Source of the DNA: Myceligenerans salitolerans
GTDB lineage: Bacteria > Actinomycetota > Actinomycetes > Actinomycetales > Cellulomonadaceae
Direction: 5' to 3'
Assembly: GCF_017349295.1 (NCBI RefSeq)
Contig: NZ_JAFMPK010000019.1
Span: 124,001 to 188,000, forward strand
DNA length: 64,000 nt
Made by a program: the position numbers and the translations under genes
The notes under the pieces: generated by a model
The model's database searches: none
Told to the model about the DNA's origin: nothing
Seen by the model: only the letters and a program-made list of their open reading frames with translations
Shown here: positions 42,995 to 54,053 of the stretch, one piece after another
Layout: each line of letters opens with the position of its first letter
Position numbering within the stretch: the first letter of the stretch is position 1

Positions 42995-44827
42995 TTGATC
43001 ACCCACCAGTACGACGTCGTGATCGTCGGTGCGGGCGGCGCGGGCATGCGCGCCGCACTCGAGTCCTCGAAGGAGGCTCGCACCGCGGTCATCTCCAAGC
43101 TGTACCCCACCCGCTCCCACACCGGTGCCGCGCAGGGCGGTATGTGCGCCTCGCTCGCCAACGTCGAGGAGGACAACTGGGAGTGGCACACGTTCGACAC
43201 CGTCAAGGGCGGCGACTACCTGGTCGACCAGGACGCGGCCGAGATCATGGCCAAGGAGGCCATCGACGCGGTCTTCGACCTGGAGCGCATGGGCCTGCCG
43301 TTCAACCGCACGCCCGAGGGCAGGATCGACCAGCGCCGGTTCGGCGGCCACACCCGTAACCACGGTGAGGCCGCGGTGCGCCGCGCGTGCTACGCCGCGG
43401 ACCGCACGGGCCACATGATCCTGCAGACGCTCTACCAGAACTGCGTGAAGCAGGACGTGGAGTTCTTCAACGAGTTCTACGTGCTCGACCTCATCACGGA
43501 CCGTGACCTCGCCACCGAGGACGTCGAGGAGGGCGCCGAGGTCAACGCCACCGGCGTCGTCGCCTACGACCTGGCGACCGGTGAGATCCACGTCTTCCAG
43601 GCCAAGGCCATCGTGTTCGCCACGGGCGGCGCCGGGAAGATCTTCAAGACGACGTCGAACGCGCACACCCTGACGGGTGACGGCATGGCGCTGGCCTACC
43701 GCCGCGGCCTGCCCCTGGAGGACATGGAGTTCTTCCAGTTCCACCCCACGGGCCTGGCCGGGCTCGGCATCCTCCTGTCGGAGGCGGCCCGTGGCGAGGG
43801 CGGCATCCTGCGCAACGCCGACGGCGAGCGGTTCATGGAGCGCTACGCCCCGACGATCAAGGACCTGGCGCCGCGCGACATCGTCGCCCGGTCGATGGCC
43901 AACGAGGTGCGCGAGGGCCGCGGCGCGGGCCCGAACAAGGACTACGTCCTGCTCGACCTGACGCACCTGGAGCCCGCGCACATCGACGCCAAGCTCCCGG
44001 ACATCACCGAGTTCGCGCGGACCTACCTCGGCATCGAGCCGTACACCGAGCCGGTGCCGGTGTACCCGACGGCGCACTACGCGATGGGCGGCGTGCCGAC
44101 CAACGTGGCGGGCGAGGTGCTGCGCAACGGGCACGACGTCGTCAAGGGGCTGTACGCGGCCGGCGAGGTCGCCTGCGTCTCGGTGCACGGCTCGAACCGG
44201 CTCGGCACGAACTCGCTGCTCGACATCAACGTGTTCGGCAAGCGGTCCGGGCGGTCCGCGGCGGCGTACGCGAAGACGGCGTCGTTCATCGACCTGCCCG
44301 AGAACCCGGCGGCGATGGTCGAGGCGCAGCTGACCGAGCTGCGCGAGCGGCCCGACGGCGAGCGCATCGCGGACATCCGCCGCGCGCTGCAGGAGACGAT
44401 GGACGCGAACGCCCAGGTGTTCCGGACCGGGGAGTCGCTGAACCAGGCGCTCTCCGACATCCGCGAGCTGCGCAAGCGGTACCGAGGCGCGTCCGTGCAG
44501 GACAAGGGCAAGATGTTCAACACGGACCTCCTGGAGGCCGTCGAGCTGGGCTTCCTGCTCGACATCGCGGAGGTCACCGTGGTCGGCGCGCTGAACCGGA
44601 AGGAGTCGCGCGGCGGGCACTACCGCGAGGACTACCCGGACCGCGACGACGCGAACTACATGCAGCACACGATGGCGTACCGGCGGCCCACCGCCGCGGC
44701 GGACGAGGCCGACGGGCACATCGCGGGCTACTTCGATCACGTCGAGGAGTTCGACGGCTACAAGGTGGTGCTGGGCTCCAAGACCGTGACCCAGACCCGG
44801 TACGAGCCGATGGAGCGGAAGTACTGA
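42995..44827 (+). CDS. sdhA: Succinate dehydrogenase flavoprotein subunit
   Basis: Catalytic subunit, oxidises succinate to fumarate with covalently bound FAD. 610 residues. Visible: [20 protein letters not shown] (FAD Rossmann), [15 protein letters not shown] with the His that binds [37 protein letters not shown] (substrate His), and [18 protein letters not shown] 42995 is the start: GGAGAG lies just upstream and no ATG/GTG precedes the conserved [13 protein letters not shown] start is rarer in this window. It overlaps sdhB by 1 nt (TGATG). Confidence 0.94.
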   Translation: MITHQYDVVIVGAGGAGMRAALESSKEARTAVISKLYPTRSHTGAAQGGMCASLANVEEDNWEWHTFDTVKGGDYLVDQDAAEIMAKEAIDAVFDLERMGLPFNRTPEGRIDQRRFGGHTRNHGEAAVRRACYAADRTGHMILQTLYQNCVKQDVEFFNEFYVLDLITDRDLATEDVEEGAEVNATGVVAYDLATGEIHVFQAKAIVFATGGAGKIFKTTSNAHTLTGDGMALAYRRGLPLEDMEFFQFHPTGLAGLGILLSEAARGEGGILRNADGERFMERYAPTIKDLAPRDIVARSMANEVREGRGAGPNKDYVLLDLTHLEPAHIDAKLPDITEFARTYLGIEPYTEPVPVYPTAHYAMGGVPTNVAGEVLRNGHDVVKGLYAAGEVACVSVHGSNRLGTNSLLDINVFGKRSGRSAAAYAKTASFIDLPENPAAMVEAQLTELRERPDGERIADIRRALQETMDANAQVFRTGESLNQALSDIRELRKRYRGASVQDKGKMFNTDLLEAVELGFLLDIAEVTVVGALNRKESRGGHYREDYPDRDDANYMQHTMAYRRPTAAADEADGHIAGYFDHVEEFDGYKVVLGSKTVTQTRYEPMERKY

Positions 44828-45594
44828 TGACTGCTGTGATGGAGAAGGCCGACGCCCAGCCCAAGACGGGCGAGATCCCCAGCTTCGACGTGACGATCAA
44901 GGTCCGCCGGTTCAACCCGGAGGGCGACGCCGCGGGCGAGTCGTACTGGGACGAGTTCCACATCACCGCGTACGGCACGGACCGCGTGCTGGACGCGCTG
45001 CATAAGATCAAGTGGGAGCACGACGGTTCCCTCACGTTCCGCCGGTCCTGCGCGCACGGCGTGTGCGGCTCGGACGCGATGCGGATCAACGGCCGCAACC
45101 GGCTGGCGTGCAAGACGCTGCTCAAGGACGTGAACCCCGGCAAGCCGATCCTCGTGGAGCCCATCAAGGGCCTGCCCGTGGTGAAGGACCTGGTCGTGGA
45201 CATGGAGCCGTTCTTCGCGTCGTACCGCGAGATCATGCCGTTCCTCATCACGACCGGGAACGAGCCCACCAAGGAGCGTATCCAGTCCGCCGAGCAGCGC
45301 GAGCGGTTCGACGACACGACCAAGTGCATCCTGTGCGCGGCGTGCACGTCGAGCTGCCCGGTGTTCTGGACCGACGGCCAGTACTTCGGCCCGGCGGCGA
45401 TCGTGAACGCGCACCGGTTCATCTTCGACAGCCGTGACGAGGGCGCCCAGCAGCGCCTGGAGATCCTCAACGACAAGGAGGGCGTGTGGCGCTGCCGCAC
45501 GACCTTCAACTGCACGGAGGCCTGCCCGCGCGGCATCGAGGTCACCAAGGCGATCCAGGAGGTCAAGCGCGCGATGATCACGCGCGCCTTCTGA
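44827..45594 (+). CDS. sdhB: Succinate dehydrogenase iron-sulfur subunit
   Basis: Electron-transfer subunit carrying three clusters to the quinone site. 255 residues. The [2Fe-2S] ligands are in RRSCAHGVCGSDAM with a fourth in NRLACKT. The second cluster is in CILCAACTSSCPVFW and the third in CRTTFNCTEACPRGI. It is the last gene of sdhCDAB and is followed by a strong terminator. Confidence 0.94.
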   Translation: MTAVMEKADAQPKTGEIPSFDVTIKVRRFNPEGDAAGESYWDEFHITAYGTDRVLDALHKIKWEHDGSLTFRRSCAHGVCGSDAMRINGRNRLACKTLLKDVNPGKPILVEPIKGLPVVKDLVVDMEPFFASYREIMPFLITTGNEPTKERIQSAEQRERFDDTTKCILCAACTSSCPVFWTDGQYFGPAAIVNAHRFIFDSRDEGAQQRLEILNDKEGVWRCRTTFNCTEACPRGIEVTKAIQEVKRAMITRAF

Positions 45595-45606
45595 TCCGGT
45601 GAGATC

Positions 45607-45638
45607 GGCCGCCTCGCCCGTTCGCCGGGGAGGCGGCC
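45607..45638 (+). terminator. Intrinsic terminator of sdhCDAB
   Basis: GGCCGCCTC and complement with a 14-nt loop, then TTCTCGT. It begins 13 nt after the sdhB stop. It is the best classical terminator in the window. Confidence 0.7.
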
Positions 45639-45672
45639 TTCTCGTGCCCGGCGCCGGCCGGATCGGTCCGGA

Positions 45673-45714
45673 CGGGGGCGGGCGCGGCCCGGGCGGGGGC
45701 GGGCGCGGGCCGGG
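45673..45714. repeat. Two tandem copies of a 21-bp GC repeat
   Basis: CGGGGGCGGGCGCGGCCCGGG and a copy with one change, directly adjacent. They lie between convergent sdhB and the BrkB gene. Role unknown. Confidence 0.55.
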
Positions 45715-45770
45715 AGGCCGTCGGACCGGCCGGGGAGGTCACCCGGCCCAGGTCCGGGGTGCCACCGGGC

Positions 45771-46715
45771 TCAGGCCCGGGACGCCGCCGCGGCCTCCGG
45801 CCCGGCCCCGCCGTCCGTGTGCGCGTTCGTCTCCGCCGGCGCCCCGCCGTCCGTGCGGACGCCGTTCGCCTCGGCCGCCCAGGCGCAGGACAGGAGCAGG
45901 ACCCGGGCCACGAGGTTGACGAGGATCAGCACGCTGGCCAGGACCGCGAAGCCCGCGAGGAGCGCGTTGCGGGAGGCCAGCTCCACGATGAGCGAGCTCC
46001 CGGCCCAGCGCAGCAGGCCCGTCGCGACACCCACGGCGAGGGCCGTCGTGACCAGTTCGCGCCTCGGGATGCGGACGCCCGCGACGTACCGGATGACGCC
46101 CGCGACGACCGCGGCGTCGACGACCACCCCGGCGACCGGCCCCAGCGTCTGCACGACGACGCGGCTGGCACCTCCGAGACCGATCAGGTCCAGCAGCCAG
46201 GGCGCCGCCGTGCTCACCGCGACGCCGACGGCCGCGCCCACGAGCACCCCTGCGAGCAGCAGGAGGAAGCCACCGAGCTGGAGCAGGCGCGCCACCACGA
46301 CGTTCGGCCCGTCGTCGGCCAGGTCGAACATGGAGCGCACCGCGACGCGCAGCGCCCCCATGAACCTGGTCGCGGTCCACAGCAGCACCACCGCCGCGAT
46401 GACCGACGTCAGGTTGAACGCGCTCGTCAGCAGGAGGTCGTCCGGCTGGATCACGCCGCCCGACCCGGTGTCGATCAGCCCCGGGACCCACTGGTCCACC
46501 TGGGCGAGCGCCGCTTCCTGGAGCTCGGCGTCACGCCCCAGCACGGCGGAGAACGCGGTGTACCCGATGGTCAGGGCGGCGAACAGGGAGAACAGGGCCG
46601 TGTAGGCCATCCCGCCGCACAGCACGTTGCCGCCGCGCTCGGTGTAGCGCGTGAGGGTGCGCCCCGGACGGGATTCCTGCCACCGCTGCCAGAGCTCCCT
46701 GAGCGCCCGCACCAC
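45771..46715 (-). CDS. YihY/BrkB family membrane protein
   Basis: 314-residue integral membrane protein of the YihY/virulence-factor-BrkB family; function in the family is not settled. The N-terminal helical segment RALRELWQRWQESRPGRTLT precedes about six hydrophobic segments, including MAYTALFSLFAALTIGYTAF, LTSVIAAVVLLWTATRFMGAL and LLLLAGVLVGAAVGVAVSTA. It ends in an Ala/Gly-rich tail. GTG 46715 was chosen: GGGGGG is 8 nt upstream, just after the preceding stop (46720). GTG 46742 is an alternative. It is likely translated after the ligase-like gene. Confidence 0.8.
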   Translation of the reverse strand: MVRALRELWQRWQESRPGRTLTRYTERGGNVLCGGMAYTALFSLFAALTIGYTAFSAVLGRDAELQEAALAQVDQWVPGLIDTGSGGVIQPDDLLLTSAFNLTSVIAAVVLLWTATRFMGALRVAVRSMFDLADDGPNVVVARLLQLGGFLLLLAGVLVGAAVGVAVSTAAPWLLDLIGLGGASRVVVQTLGPVAGVVVDAAVVAGVIRYVAGVRIPRRELVTTALAVGVATGLLRWAGSSLIVELASRNALLAGFAVLASVLILVNLVARVLLLSCAWAAEANGVRTDGGAPAETNAHTDGGAGPEAAAASRA

Positions 46716-46719
46716 CCGG

Positions 46720-48773
<2,054 letters not shown>

Positions 48774-48792
48774 CCCGCGCGGACCGCGGCCC

Positions 48793-50196
48793 CTAGCCGC
48801 TGGTCTTCTCGTCCAGGACGACGCGCACCTCGCGTCCCTCGCCCTCGCCGTCGGACCGGACCCGGAGGGTCACGGCGTCTCCGGGAGCCATCGCGCGGAT
48901 CGCGACGATCAGCTCGTCGGACCGCGACACCGGCCTGCCGTCGATCGCCAGGATCACGTCGCCGGGTGCGATGCCGGCCCGGTCGGCCGGTCCGTCCGGT
49001 GTCACCGGCGGCTGGCCCCCCTGTGCCGTGCTCGCGACCCTGACGCCCTCGCCCTGGTAGGTCTGGTCAAGGAGCACGCCGATCACCGGGAACGTCGCCT
49101 CACCGGTCTCGATGAGCTGCTCGGCGGTCCGGCGCGCCTGGTTGGACGGGATGGCGAAGCCGAGACCGATGTTGCCGGTCGCGGTCAGGGAACCGGGCGC
49201 CTGCGCGATCGCCGAGTTGATCCCGATCACCTCACCGGCCGAGTTCAGCAGCGGGCCGCCCGAGTTGCCGGGGTTGATCGCGGCGTCGGTCTGGATCGCG
49301 TCGATGAAGGCGGTCGCGGACTGCTCCCCGGCCTGCACGGGACGGTGCAGCGCGGACACGATACCGGTGGTCACGGTCGCGTCCAGGCCGAGCGGGGAAC
49401 CCGCCGCCAGCACGTCGTCACCGACGACGACGGCATCGGAGTCGCCCAGGACGAGGGGTGTGAGCCCCTCCTCGTCGACCTTGAGCACCGCCAGGTCGTA
49501 GTCGGGGGTGGCACCCACGATCTCCGCCCGCTTCTCGTGACCGTCGGAGAACGTCACGAAGACCGGCGCCCCCGACGTGGTCGCGCCCGCGACGACGTGG
49601 TTGTTCGTCAGGATGTAGCCGTCCGACTTGAGGACCATGCCCGAGCCGGTGGCCTCGCCCTCGGCGCCGCGCACGGCGATCGAGACGACGCTGGGCAGCG
49701 CCTCGGCCGCGATGGCCGCCACGGAGCCCTCGGGCCGGTCCACGGTCGCGCCGCCGGCCGCCTTCGGCAGGGCCGCGTCGGCAGGGCGTGCGGTGTCCTC
49801 CCGTTCGTCCATCAACGCCGACCCACCGATGCCGCCCAGGAGCCCGGCCAGGAGGGCCAGCGACGCCACGAGGACCATCGACCCCGCACCGAGGCCCCGC
49901 GCCCGCGTGCGGCCCGCGGGAGGCGGCGGTGGCGGTGGCACCGGACCGGCGCCGTGTCCCGGGTGGGAGACGGTCTGCACCGTGGTGAACGGTGGCGGCG
50001 GCGGGCTCGTCGGCGCCCCGTGCGGGTACGGGGCCGGCCCGCTCGTGCCCGGCCGGCCGCCACCCGGCCGGTCGGCGTGCGCCCGCTCGGCGTCCGGCCC
50101 CGATGAGGCGCCCGGTGGCACCTCGTCCGGCGGCCGGGGCGGAGGCACCTGCCGGGACGCGGGCGTCGGTGGTGCGAAGGGGTTGTCGTCGCTCAT
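48793..50196 (-). CDS. htrA: HtrA-like S1C serine protease with PDZ domain
   Basis: Membrane-anchored trypsin-like protease of envelope quality control. 467 residues: Pro-rich cytosolic N-terminus (~1-95), one membrane helix (MVLVASLALLAGLLGGIGGS), then the protease domain. Its triad is visible as NNHVVAG (His), DYDLAVLKVDE (Asp) and GNSGGPLLNSAG (Ser). A C-terminal PDZ domain contains GDVILAIDGRPVSRSDEL. ATG 50196 overlaps the anti-sigma stop by 4 bp. In mycobacteria SigE controls this type of protease. Confidence 0.92.
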   Translation of the reverse strand: MSDDNPFAPPTPASRQVPPPRPPDEVPPGASSGPDAERAHADRPGGGRPGTSGPAPYPHGAPTSPPPPPFTTVQTVSHPGHGAGPVPPPPPPPAGRTRARGLGAGSMVLVASLALLAGLLGGIGGSALMDEREDTARPADAALPKAAGGATVDRPEGSVAAIAAEALPSVVSIAVRGAEGEATGSGMVLKSDGYILTNNHVVAGATTSGAPVFVTFSDGHEKRAEIVGATPDYDLAVLKVDEEGLTPLVLGDSDAVVVGDDVLAAGSPLGLDATVTTGIVSALHRPVQAGEQSATAFIDAIQTDAAINPGNSGGPLLNSAGEVIGINSAIAQAPGSLTATGNIGLGFAIPSNQARRTAEQLIETGEATFPVIGVLLDQTYQGEGVRVASTAQGGQPPVTPDGPADRAGIAPGDVILAIDGRPVSRSDELIVAIRAMAPGDAVTLRVRSDGEGEGREVRVVLDEKTSG

Positions 50197-51179
50197 GGAC
50201 TGGTGATCGCTCCCGTAGCCGTACTCCACCCGCGTGCGATGCGGGACAGGACCCCGGCATCGTAATCACGGGCCGGGAAGGATGCCACGAGTTCGGCGAG
50301 CCTGTCCTCGGGCAGATCGGCCACGACGTCCACGACGACCTCGTCCGACTGCCATGCCAGATGGGCCGGGGTGCGGGCCAGCACCTGGACGGAATCGCTC
50401 CCCCCGGCCAGCCGCCCGATCTGCTCCCGCACGACCGCGTGCCCGGCCTCGCCGGACAGGTCGATCTCGAGGATCTGCCCCTCGTCGCCGACGAGCCGGA
50501 CCGCCGTGACCTCCAGGCCTTCGGGCAGGTCCGACGGCGCGGCCCAGCCCTCGGCGACGACCCAGTCGAGCGCGGCGGCGCTGCGCTGCTCGGGGACGGT
50601 GCCCGCAGGAGCCAGCCCGCCCAGGACGTCCGTACCCGCGGCACGCTCGTCCGGTCCCGTCCTCGCCAGCATGGTCATCGCGTCGGCCGCGGAGATTCCC
50701 GGGGACACCTGCGGGCTCTGGCCCAGGCCGAACAGCACCAGCCCGAGCGCGCCCACACTGCCGGCGCCGAACGCCAGGAACCGGGCGGTACGACGGCGGC
50801 CCGTGGGAACGTTCCCGCTGAGCCGGACGCCGTCGACCAGGCCGGGCAGCGGGACGCCGCCCCACCCGGGCCGCGCGGTGCCGTGCGGGCGTGCCGCGGC
50901 ATCCGGTGCGTCGAACGCCAGGCGGCGCGGACTGCGCAGGGGATCGTCGTCGGTGCCCGGGATCGACGCCTGGAGCGCGATGAGGCGCGCGGTCAGCGTG
51001 GGGTCGGGACGTACGTCGTCGGTGGCCGACGAGAGCAGGCGGCGGGAGCGCCGCGCGTCGTCCAGCTCACGCGCGCACGCGCGGCAGATCGCCACGTGCT
51101 CGAGGGCCTGTTCCGTCTGGCCGGCGTCGAGCTGCCCGTCCGCCAGTGCGGAGATCCAGGATCCGAGGTGCGGCGTCAT
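50193..51179 (-). CDS. rseA: Anti-sigma factor (RseA-like, zinc-binding)
   Basis: 328-residue membrane anti-sigma factor that would hold SigE inactive. The N-terminal zinc-binding anti-sigma motif [11 protein letters not shown] (HxxxCxxC, ~27-35) is present, followed by a cytosolic linker. One membrane segment [20 protein letters not shown] (~122-140) precedes an extracytoplasmic domain to the end. Cys-mediated zinc release or proteolysis would free the sigma factor. ATG 51179 overlaps the sigE stop by 4 bp; it is coupled both ways. Confidence 0.88.
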   Translation of the reverse strand: MTPHLGSWISALADGQLDAGQTEQALEHVAICRACARELDDARRSRRLLSSATDDVRPDPTLTARLIALQASIPGTDDDPLRSPRRLAFDAPDAAARPHGTARPGWGGVPLPGLVDGVRLSGNVPTGRRRTARFLAFGAGSVGALGLVLFGLGQSPQVSPGISAADAMTMLARTGPDERAAGTDVLGGLAPAGTVPEQRSAAALDWVVAEGWAAPSDLPEGLEVTAVRLVGDEGQILEIDLSGEAGHAVVREQIGRLAGGSDSVQVLARTPAHLAWQSDEVVVDVVADLPEDRLAELVASFPARDYDAGVLSRIARGWSTATGAITSP

Positions 51180-51778
51180 GCCTCACCTCCGGCCTCGCCG
51201 GCGCGCACCGCCTCGGGGGACCGGTGTTCCAGCGCCTCCCGCAGCTGAGCCCGCGCCCGGTGGATCCGCGACCGGACGGTGCCCAGCTTGACGTTCAGGG
51301 TCTTGGCGATCTCCTCGTAGCTGAGCCCCTCGATGTCGCACAGCACGACGGCGGCCCGGTACTCCGGCCGCAGCTCGTCCAGCGCGTGCTGCACGTCGTG
51401 CCCGAGGTTGGCGTGCTCGAACTCGCGCTCGGGCCGGCCCTGCTCTCCCGTGGCGGCCACGGCGCCGTCGTCGTCCCCCATGGCTTCCATGCGGATCCGC
51501 TTGCGGCGGCGCGCCATGTCGAGGAAGAGGTTCGTCGTGATGCGGTGCAGCCAGCCCTCGAACGTGCCGGGCGTGTAGCTCGACAGGGACCGGAAGACCC
51601 GGATGAACGTCTCCTGGGTCAGGTCCTCGGCGTCCTGCTGGTTACCGGTCAGGCGGTAGGCGAGCCGGTAGACGCGCGCCGAGTGCTCGCGCACGATCTC
51701 CTCCCAGGTGGGAGGTTGCCAGGGCTCGGCCGTGACCTGACCCTCGGGTTCCGGCTTCGACACGCTCATGAGACTCAT
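51176..51778 (-). CDS. sigE: ECF RNA polymerase sigma factor SigE
   Basis: Extracytoplasmic-function sigma factor of 200 residues. Region 2: [30 protein letters not shown]; here cited by its key elements [12 protein letters not shown] and TFEGWLHRI. Region 4 helix-turn-helix: [20 protein letters not shown] and [16 protein letters not shown]. Together with rseA, htrA and tatB it matches the mycobacterial sigE group. An ECF-type promoter (GGAAC-N18-GTT) lies upstream, so it probably drives itself. ATG 51778 has GAGGG only 3 nt away; ATG 51769 is an alternative start. Confidence 0.92.
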   Translation of the reverse strand: MSLMSVSKPEPEGQVTAEPWQPPTWEEIVREHSARVYRLAYRLTGNQQDAEDLTQETFIRVFRSLSSYTPGTFEGWLHRITTNLFLDMARRRKRIRMEAMGDDDGAVAATGEQGRPEREFEHANLGHDVQHALDELRPEYRAAVVLCDIEGLSYEEIAKTLNVKLGTVRSRIHRARAQLREALEHRSPEAVRAGEAGGEA

Positions 51779-51788
51779 CGTCCCTCAC

Positions 51789-51815
51789 AACGCCCAGGAG
51801 TCTCCAGTCGTTCCC
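51789..51815 (-). promoter_or_regulatory. ECF-type promoter GGGAAC-N18-GTT (sigE)
   Basis: GGGAAC (51810-51815) and GTT (51789-51791) on the minus strand, 18 bp apart. This is the SigE/ECF consensus spacing. The predicted transcript start is only a few nt before ATG 51778, which may favour ATG 51769. Confidence 0.6.
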
Positions 51816-51999
51816 GCGGCACCGGTAGCCTGGCCCCCGATCCACGCTGACGAAGGGCGCGGCGGAGCGTGCGGACCGGGAAAGAGGCACGCGCGCGGAG
51901 CGGAGTCCGAGGAAGCATGGCGTCTGCACAGACCTGGAGGATGTCATCAGCGCAGCCACGGAGCACACGGGCGGCCGTCACGCGAAGGCCGCGGCCTGG

Positions 52000-52605
52000 A
52001 TGTACAGCGAGTCGTTCGTGCCGGAGGACGACGTGCTGCTGCGTGCCCGCGAGCGTGCCGCGGATCTCGGCTGCCCGTCGGTGCTGCCCGGGACGGGGGC
52101 GCTGCTGCGGGTGCTGGCCGCGTCGATGCGCGCGCGGGCGGTCGTGGAGGTCGGCACGGGCGCCGGTGTCGCGGCGCTGTGGCTGCTGCGCGGCATGCCC
52201 GCCGACGGCCAGCTGACCACCATCGACCGGGAGGTGGAGCACCAGCGGGCGGCGCGCGAGTCCTTCGCCGAGGAGGGCGTGGACCCGCGCCGCACGCGCA
52301 TCATCCCGGGCCGCGCGGACGAGGTGCTGCCCCGGCTCACCGACGGCCACTACGACCTCGTGCTCGTGGGGGCCGAACCGTACGCCTACCCGGAGTACGT
52401 CGAACAGGCGCTGCGCCTGCTGCGCCCGGGCGGGCTGCTCGCCGTCGACGACGCCCTGCACCGGGACCGCGTCGCCGATCCGACCCGCCGCGACGAGATC
52501 ACGACGATCGTGCGGGAGGTGGGCCGCGCACTGCGCAACGACGAGCGCGTCATGCCGGCCATGGTGCCGAGCGGCGACGGCCTGCTGCTGGCGGTCCGCC
52601 GCTGA
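52000..52605 (+). CDS. O-methyltransferase (Rv1220c-like)
   Basis: 201-residue S-adenosylmethionine methyltransferase of the SAM-dependent O-methyltransferase family. Visible: FVPEDDVLLRARERAADLG, VVEVGTGAGVAALWLLRGM (SAM motif I), GQLTTIDREVEHQRAARESF, and YDLVLVGAEPYAYPEYVEQAL. The first ATG is at 52000, but the codons just before it (AKAAAW) resemble the N-terminus of homologues, so the real start may be upstream. No ATG, GTG or TTG lies in frame there. It is divergent from sigE, as in mycobacteria. Substrate unknown. Confidence 0.85.
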   Translation: MYSESFVPEDDVLLRARERAADLGCPSVLPGTGALLRVLAASMRARAVVEVGTGAGVAALWLLRGMPADGQLTTIDREVEHQRAARESFAEEGVDPRRTRIIPGRADEVLPRLTDGHYDLVLVGAEPYAYPEYVEQALRLLRPGGLLAVDDALHRDRVADPTRRDEITTIVREVGRALRNDERVMPAMVPSGDGLLLAVRR

Positions 52606-52653
52606 GACCCGGGCGCCGGGCCGACCACACCACCGGCGCCGAGGGATCCGGGC

Positions 52654-52701
52654 CCCGGCGGGCTCGACGGACGGCGTCCGCGGGGGCCGGGCTCCGCCGG
52701 G
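52654..52701. terminator. Hairpin between convergent O-MT and DUF3117 genes
   Basis: CCCGGCGG (52654-52661) pairs with CCGCCGGG (52694-52701) around a 32-nt loop that contains GGAC/GTCC. Weak bidirectional terminator candidate. Confidence 0.3.
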
Positions 52702-52716
52702 ACCGACCCGTCGGCC

Positions 52717-52884
52717 TCAGCCGACAACGCCCTTGAGAGCCTCGCCCAGTTCCGTCGCCTCGGTCGCGTTGAGCTCGACGACCAGCCGACCGCCGCCCTC
52801 GAGCGGAACACGCATGACGATGCCGCGCCCCTCCTTGGTGACCTCCATCGGCCCGTCACCCGTACGCGGCTTCATCGCAGCCAT
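52717..52884 (-). CDS. DUF3117 small protein
   Basis: 55-residue conserved actinomycete protein of unknown function. The N-terminus MAAMKPRTGDGPMEVTKEGR is highly conserved, followed by MRVPLEGGGRLVVELNATEA and a C-terminal helix. Relatives include M. tuberculosis Rv1211. ATG 52884 has GGGAGAG about 7 nt upstream. A -10-like TAGAAT at 52967-52972 on the minus strand predicts a leader of about 75 nt. Confidence 0.88.
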   Translation of the reverse strand: MAAMKPRTGDGPMEVTKEGRGIVMRVPLEGGGRLVVELNATEATELGEALKGVVG

Positions 52885-52966
52885 GTGTGGCTCTCCCATT
52901 CCGTTGTCCGTTACCGTGTGCTTCGTCCTCCGTCAGCTGTCGCCGTGTGACAGAGGGCACCGGCCC

Positions 52967-52972
52967 ATTCTA
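52967..52972 (-). promoter_or_regulatory. -10 box TAGAAT (DUF3117)
   Basis: Good TAGAAT hexamer on the minus strand about 80 nt upstream of ATG 52884, beside the palindrome TCGAATTCGA (52974-52983). -35 not recognised. Confidence 0.45.
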
Positions 52973-53054
52973 GTCGAATTCGAGCCACCTTCTTCACACT
53001 TCCGTTTCCTCCCGGAACCGCCCCACCGTGCGCCTCGGCGCTGGTCCCCGGGGG

Positions 53055-54053
53055 TCAGCCGAGGCCACGAAGAGCCGCGGCGGGAGGTGCCTCGTCGCGC
53101 AGCGCGGCCACCATGTCGAGGACCCGTCGCGTGGCGCCGACGTCGTGCGCACGGAACACCCGCGCCCCGAGCCAGGCCGCCACCGCCGTCGCCGCGAGCG
53201 TGCCTTCCAGGCGCTCACCGGGCGGCAGGTCGAGCGTCTCGCCCACGAAGTCCTTCCGGCTGAGCGCCATCAGGAGCGGGAACCGGAGTGCGGCCAGCGC
53301 CGCGGTGCGACGCAGCAGGTGCAGCGAGTGCCAGGTGTTCTTCCCGAAGTCGTGCGTCGGGTCCACGATCACCGACGACGGCGGCACCCCCGCGGCCACG
53401 GCCCGCTCGGCGGCCGCTCGCAGCGTCGCCAGGACGTCGTCCACGACGCCGTCCCGCGGGTCGAGGCCGGGGGTCTCGTCGCTCGGCCCGCCGGGCGCCG
53501 GGGACGGCGAGTACTCCACGCGCCAGGGATCGGTTCTCGGGGTGGCGCCGCCGGTGTGCGAGCAGACGACGCCCACCCCCGCCGCACCGGCGACCTCCAC
53601 GAGCGCGGGATCGTGGCCCGCCCAGGTGTCGTTGATCAGGTCGGCGCCCGCCTCGACGGCGGCGCGTGCCACGCCGGAGCGCCAGGTGTCGACCGAGACC
53701 AGGAGTTCCGGGAGCTCGGTGCGGACCCGTGCGACGACGGGGAGTACCCGCCGGAGCTCCTCGGCCTCGTCGACGTCGGGACCGACGCCCGCGCGCACTC
53801 CGCCGACGTCGAGGATCTCCGCGCCCTGTGCGAGCGCCCGCTCCGCGGCGCGGAGCGCGGCGTCGTCGTCGGGCAACCGGGCGGGGGCGAAGAACGAGTC
53901 GGTGGTGCGGTTGACCACCGCCATGATCACGGGCCGCACGGCGCCGCCCTCGCGACCGAGCTCACGCCCCCGCAGCACGAGCGGTGCCGACCCCGGGGGA
54001 ACGGCGTCCGCTGCCCGGACGGTCCCCGCGGGACGGGGGGCCGTTCCGCTCAC
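53055..54053 (-). CDS. folP2: Dihydropteroate synthase-like protein (FolP2 type)
   Basis: 332-residue TIM-barrel protein of the dihydropteroate synthase family, closest to the mycobacterial Rv1207 FolP2 paralogue. The segments VVNRTTDSFFAP and ILDVGGVRAG replace the classical 'NVTPDSFSDGG' and 'DVGGESTRPG'. Still present are SVDTWRSGVA, DPTHDFGKNT, and a Lys-rich end region SRKDFVGETL. FolP2 in M. tuberculosis is reported to lack synthase activity, so folate synthesis is not assured here. GTG 54053 overlaps the LOG stop by 4 bp. The open frame upstream is a shadow of the LOG gene. Confidence 0.8.
   Translation of the reverse strand: MSGTAPRPAGTVRAADAVPPGSAPLVLRGRELGREGGAVRPVIMAVVNRTTDSFFAPARLPDDDAALRAAERALAQGAEILDVGGVRAGVGPDVDEAEELRRVLPVVARVRTELPELLVSVDTWRSGVARAAVEAGADLINDTWAGHDPALVEVAGAAGVGVVCSHTGGATPRTDPWRVEYSPSPAPGGPSDETPGLDPRDGVVDDVLATLRAAAERAVAAGVPPSSVIVDPTHDFGKNTWHSLHLLRRTAALAALRFPLLMALSRKDFVGETLDLPPGERLEGTLAATAVAAWLGARVFRAHDVGATRRVLDMVAALRDEAPPAAALRGLG

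Noticed and set aside
45607-45770. Small gene after sdhB
   Set aside because: The open frame covers the terminator and a GC repeat, and its translation is Gly/Arg/Pro noise.
53055-54053. folP (functional dihydropteroate synthase)
   Set aside because: Key motif substitutions match FolP2 rather than FolP1; I kept only the family name.
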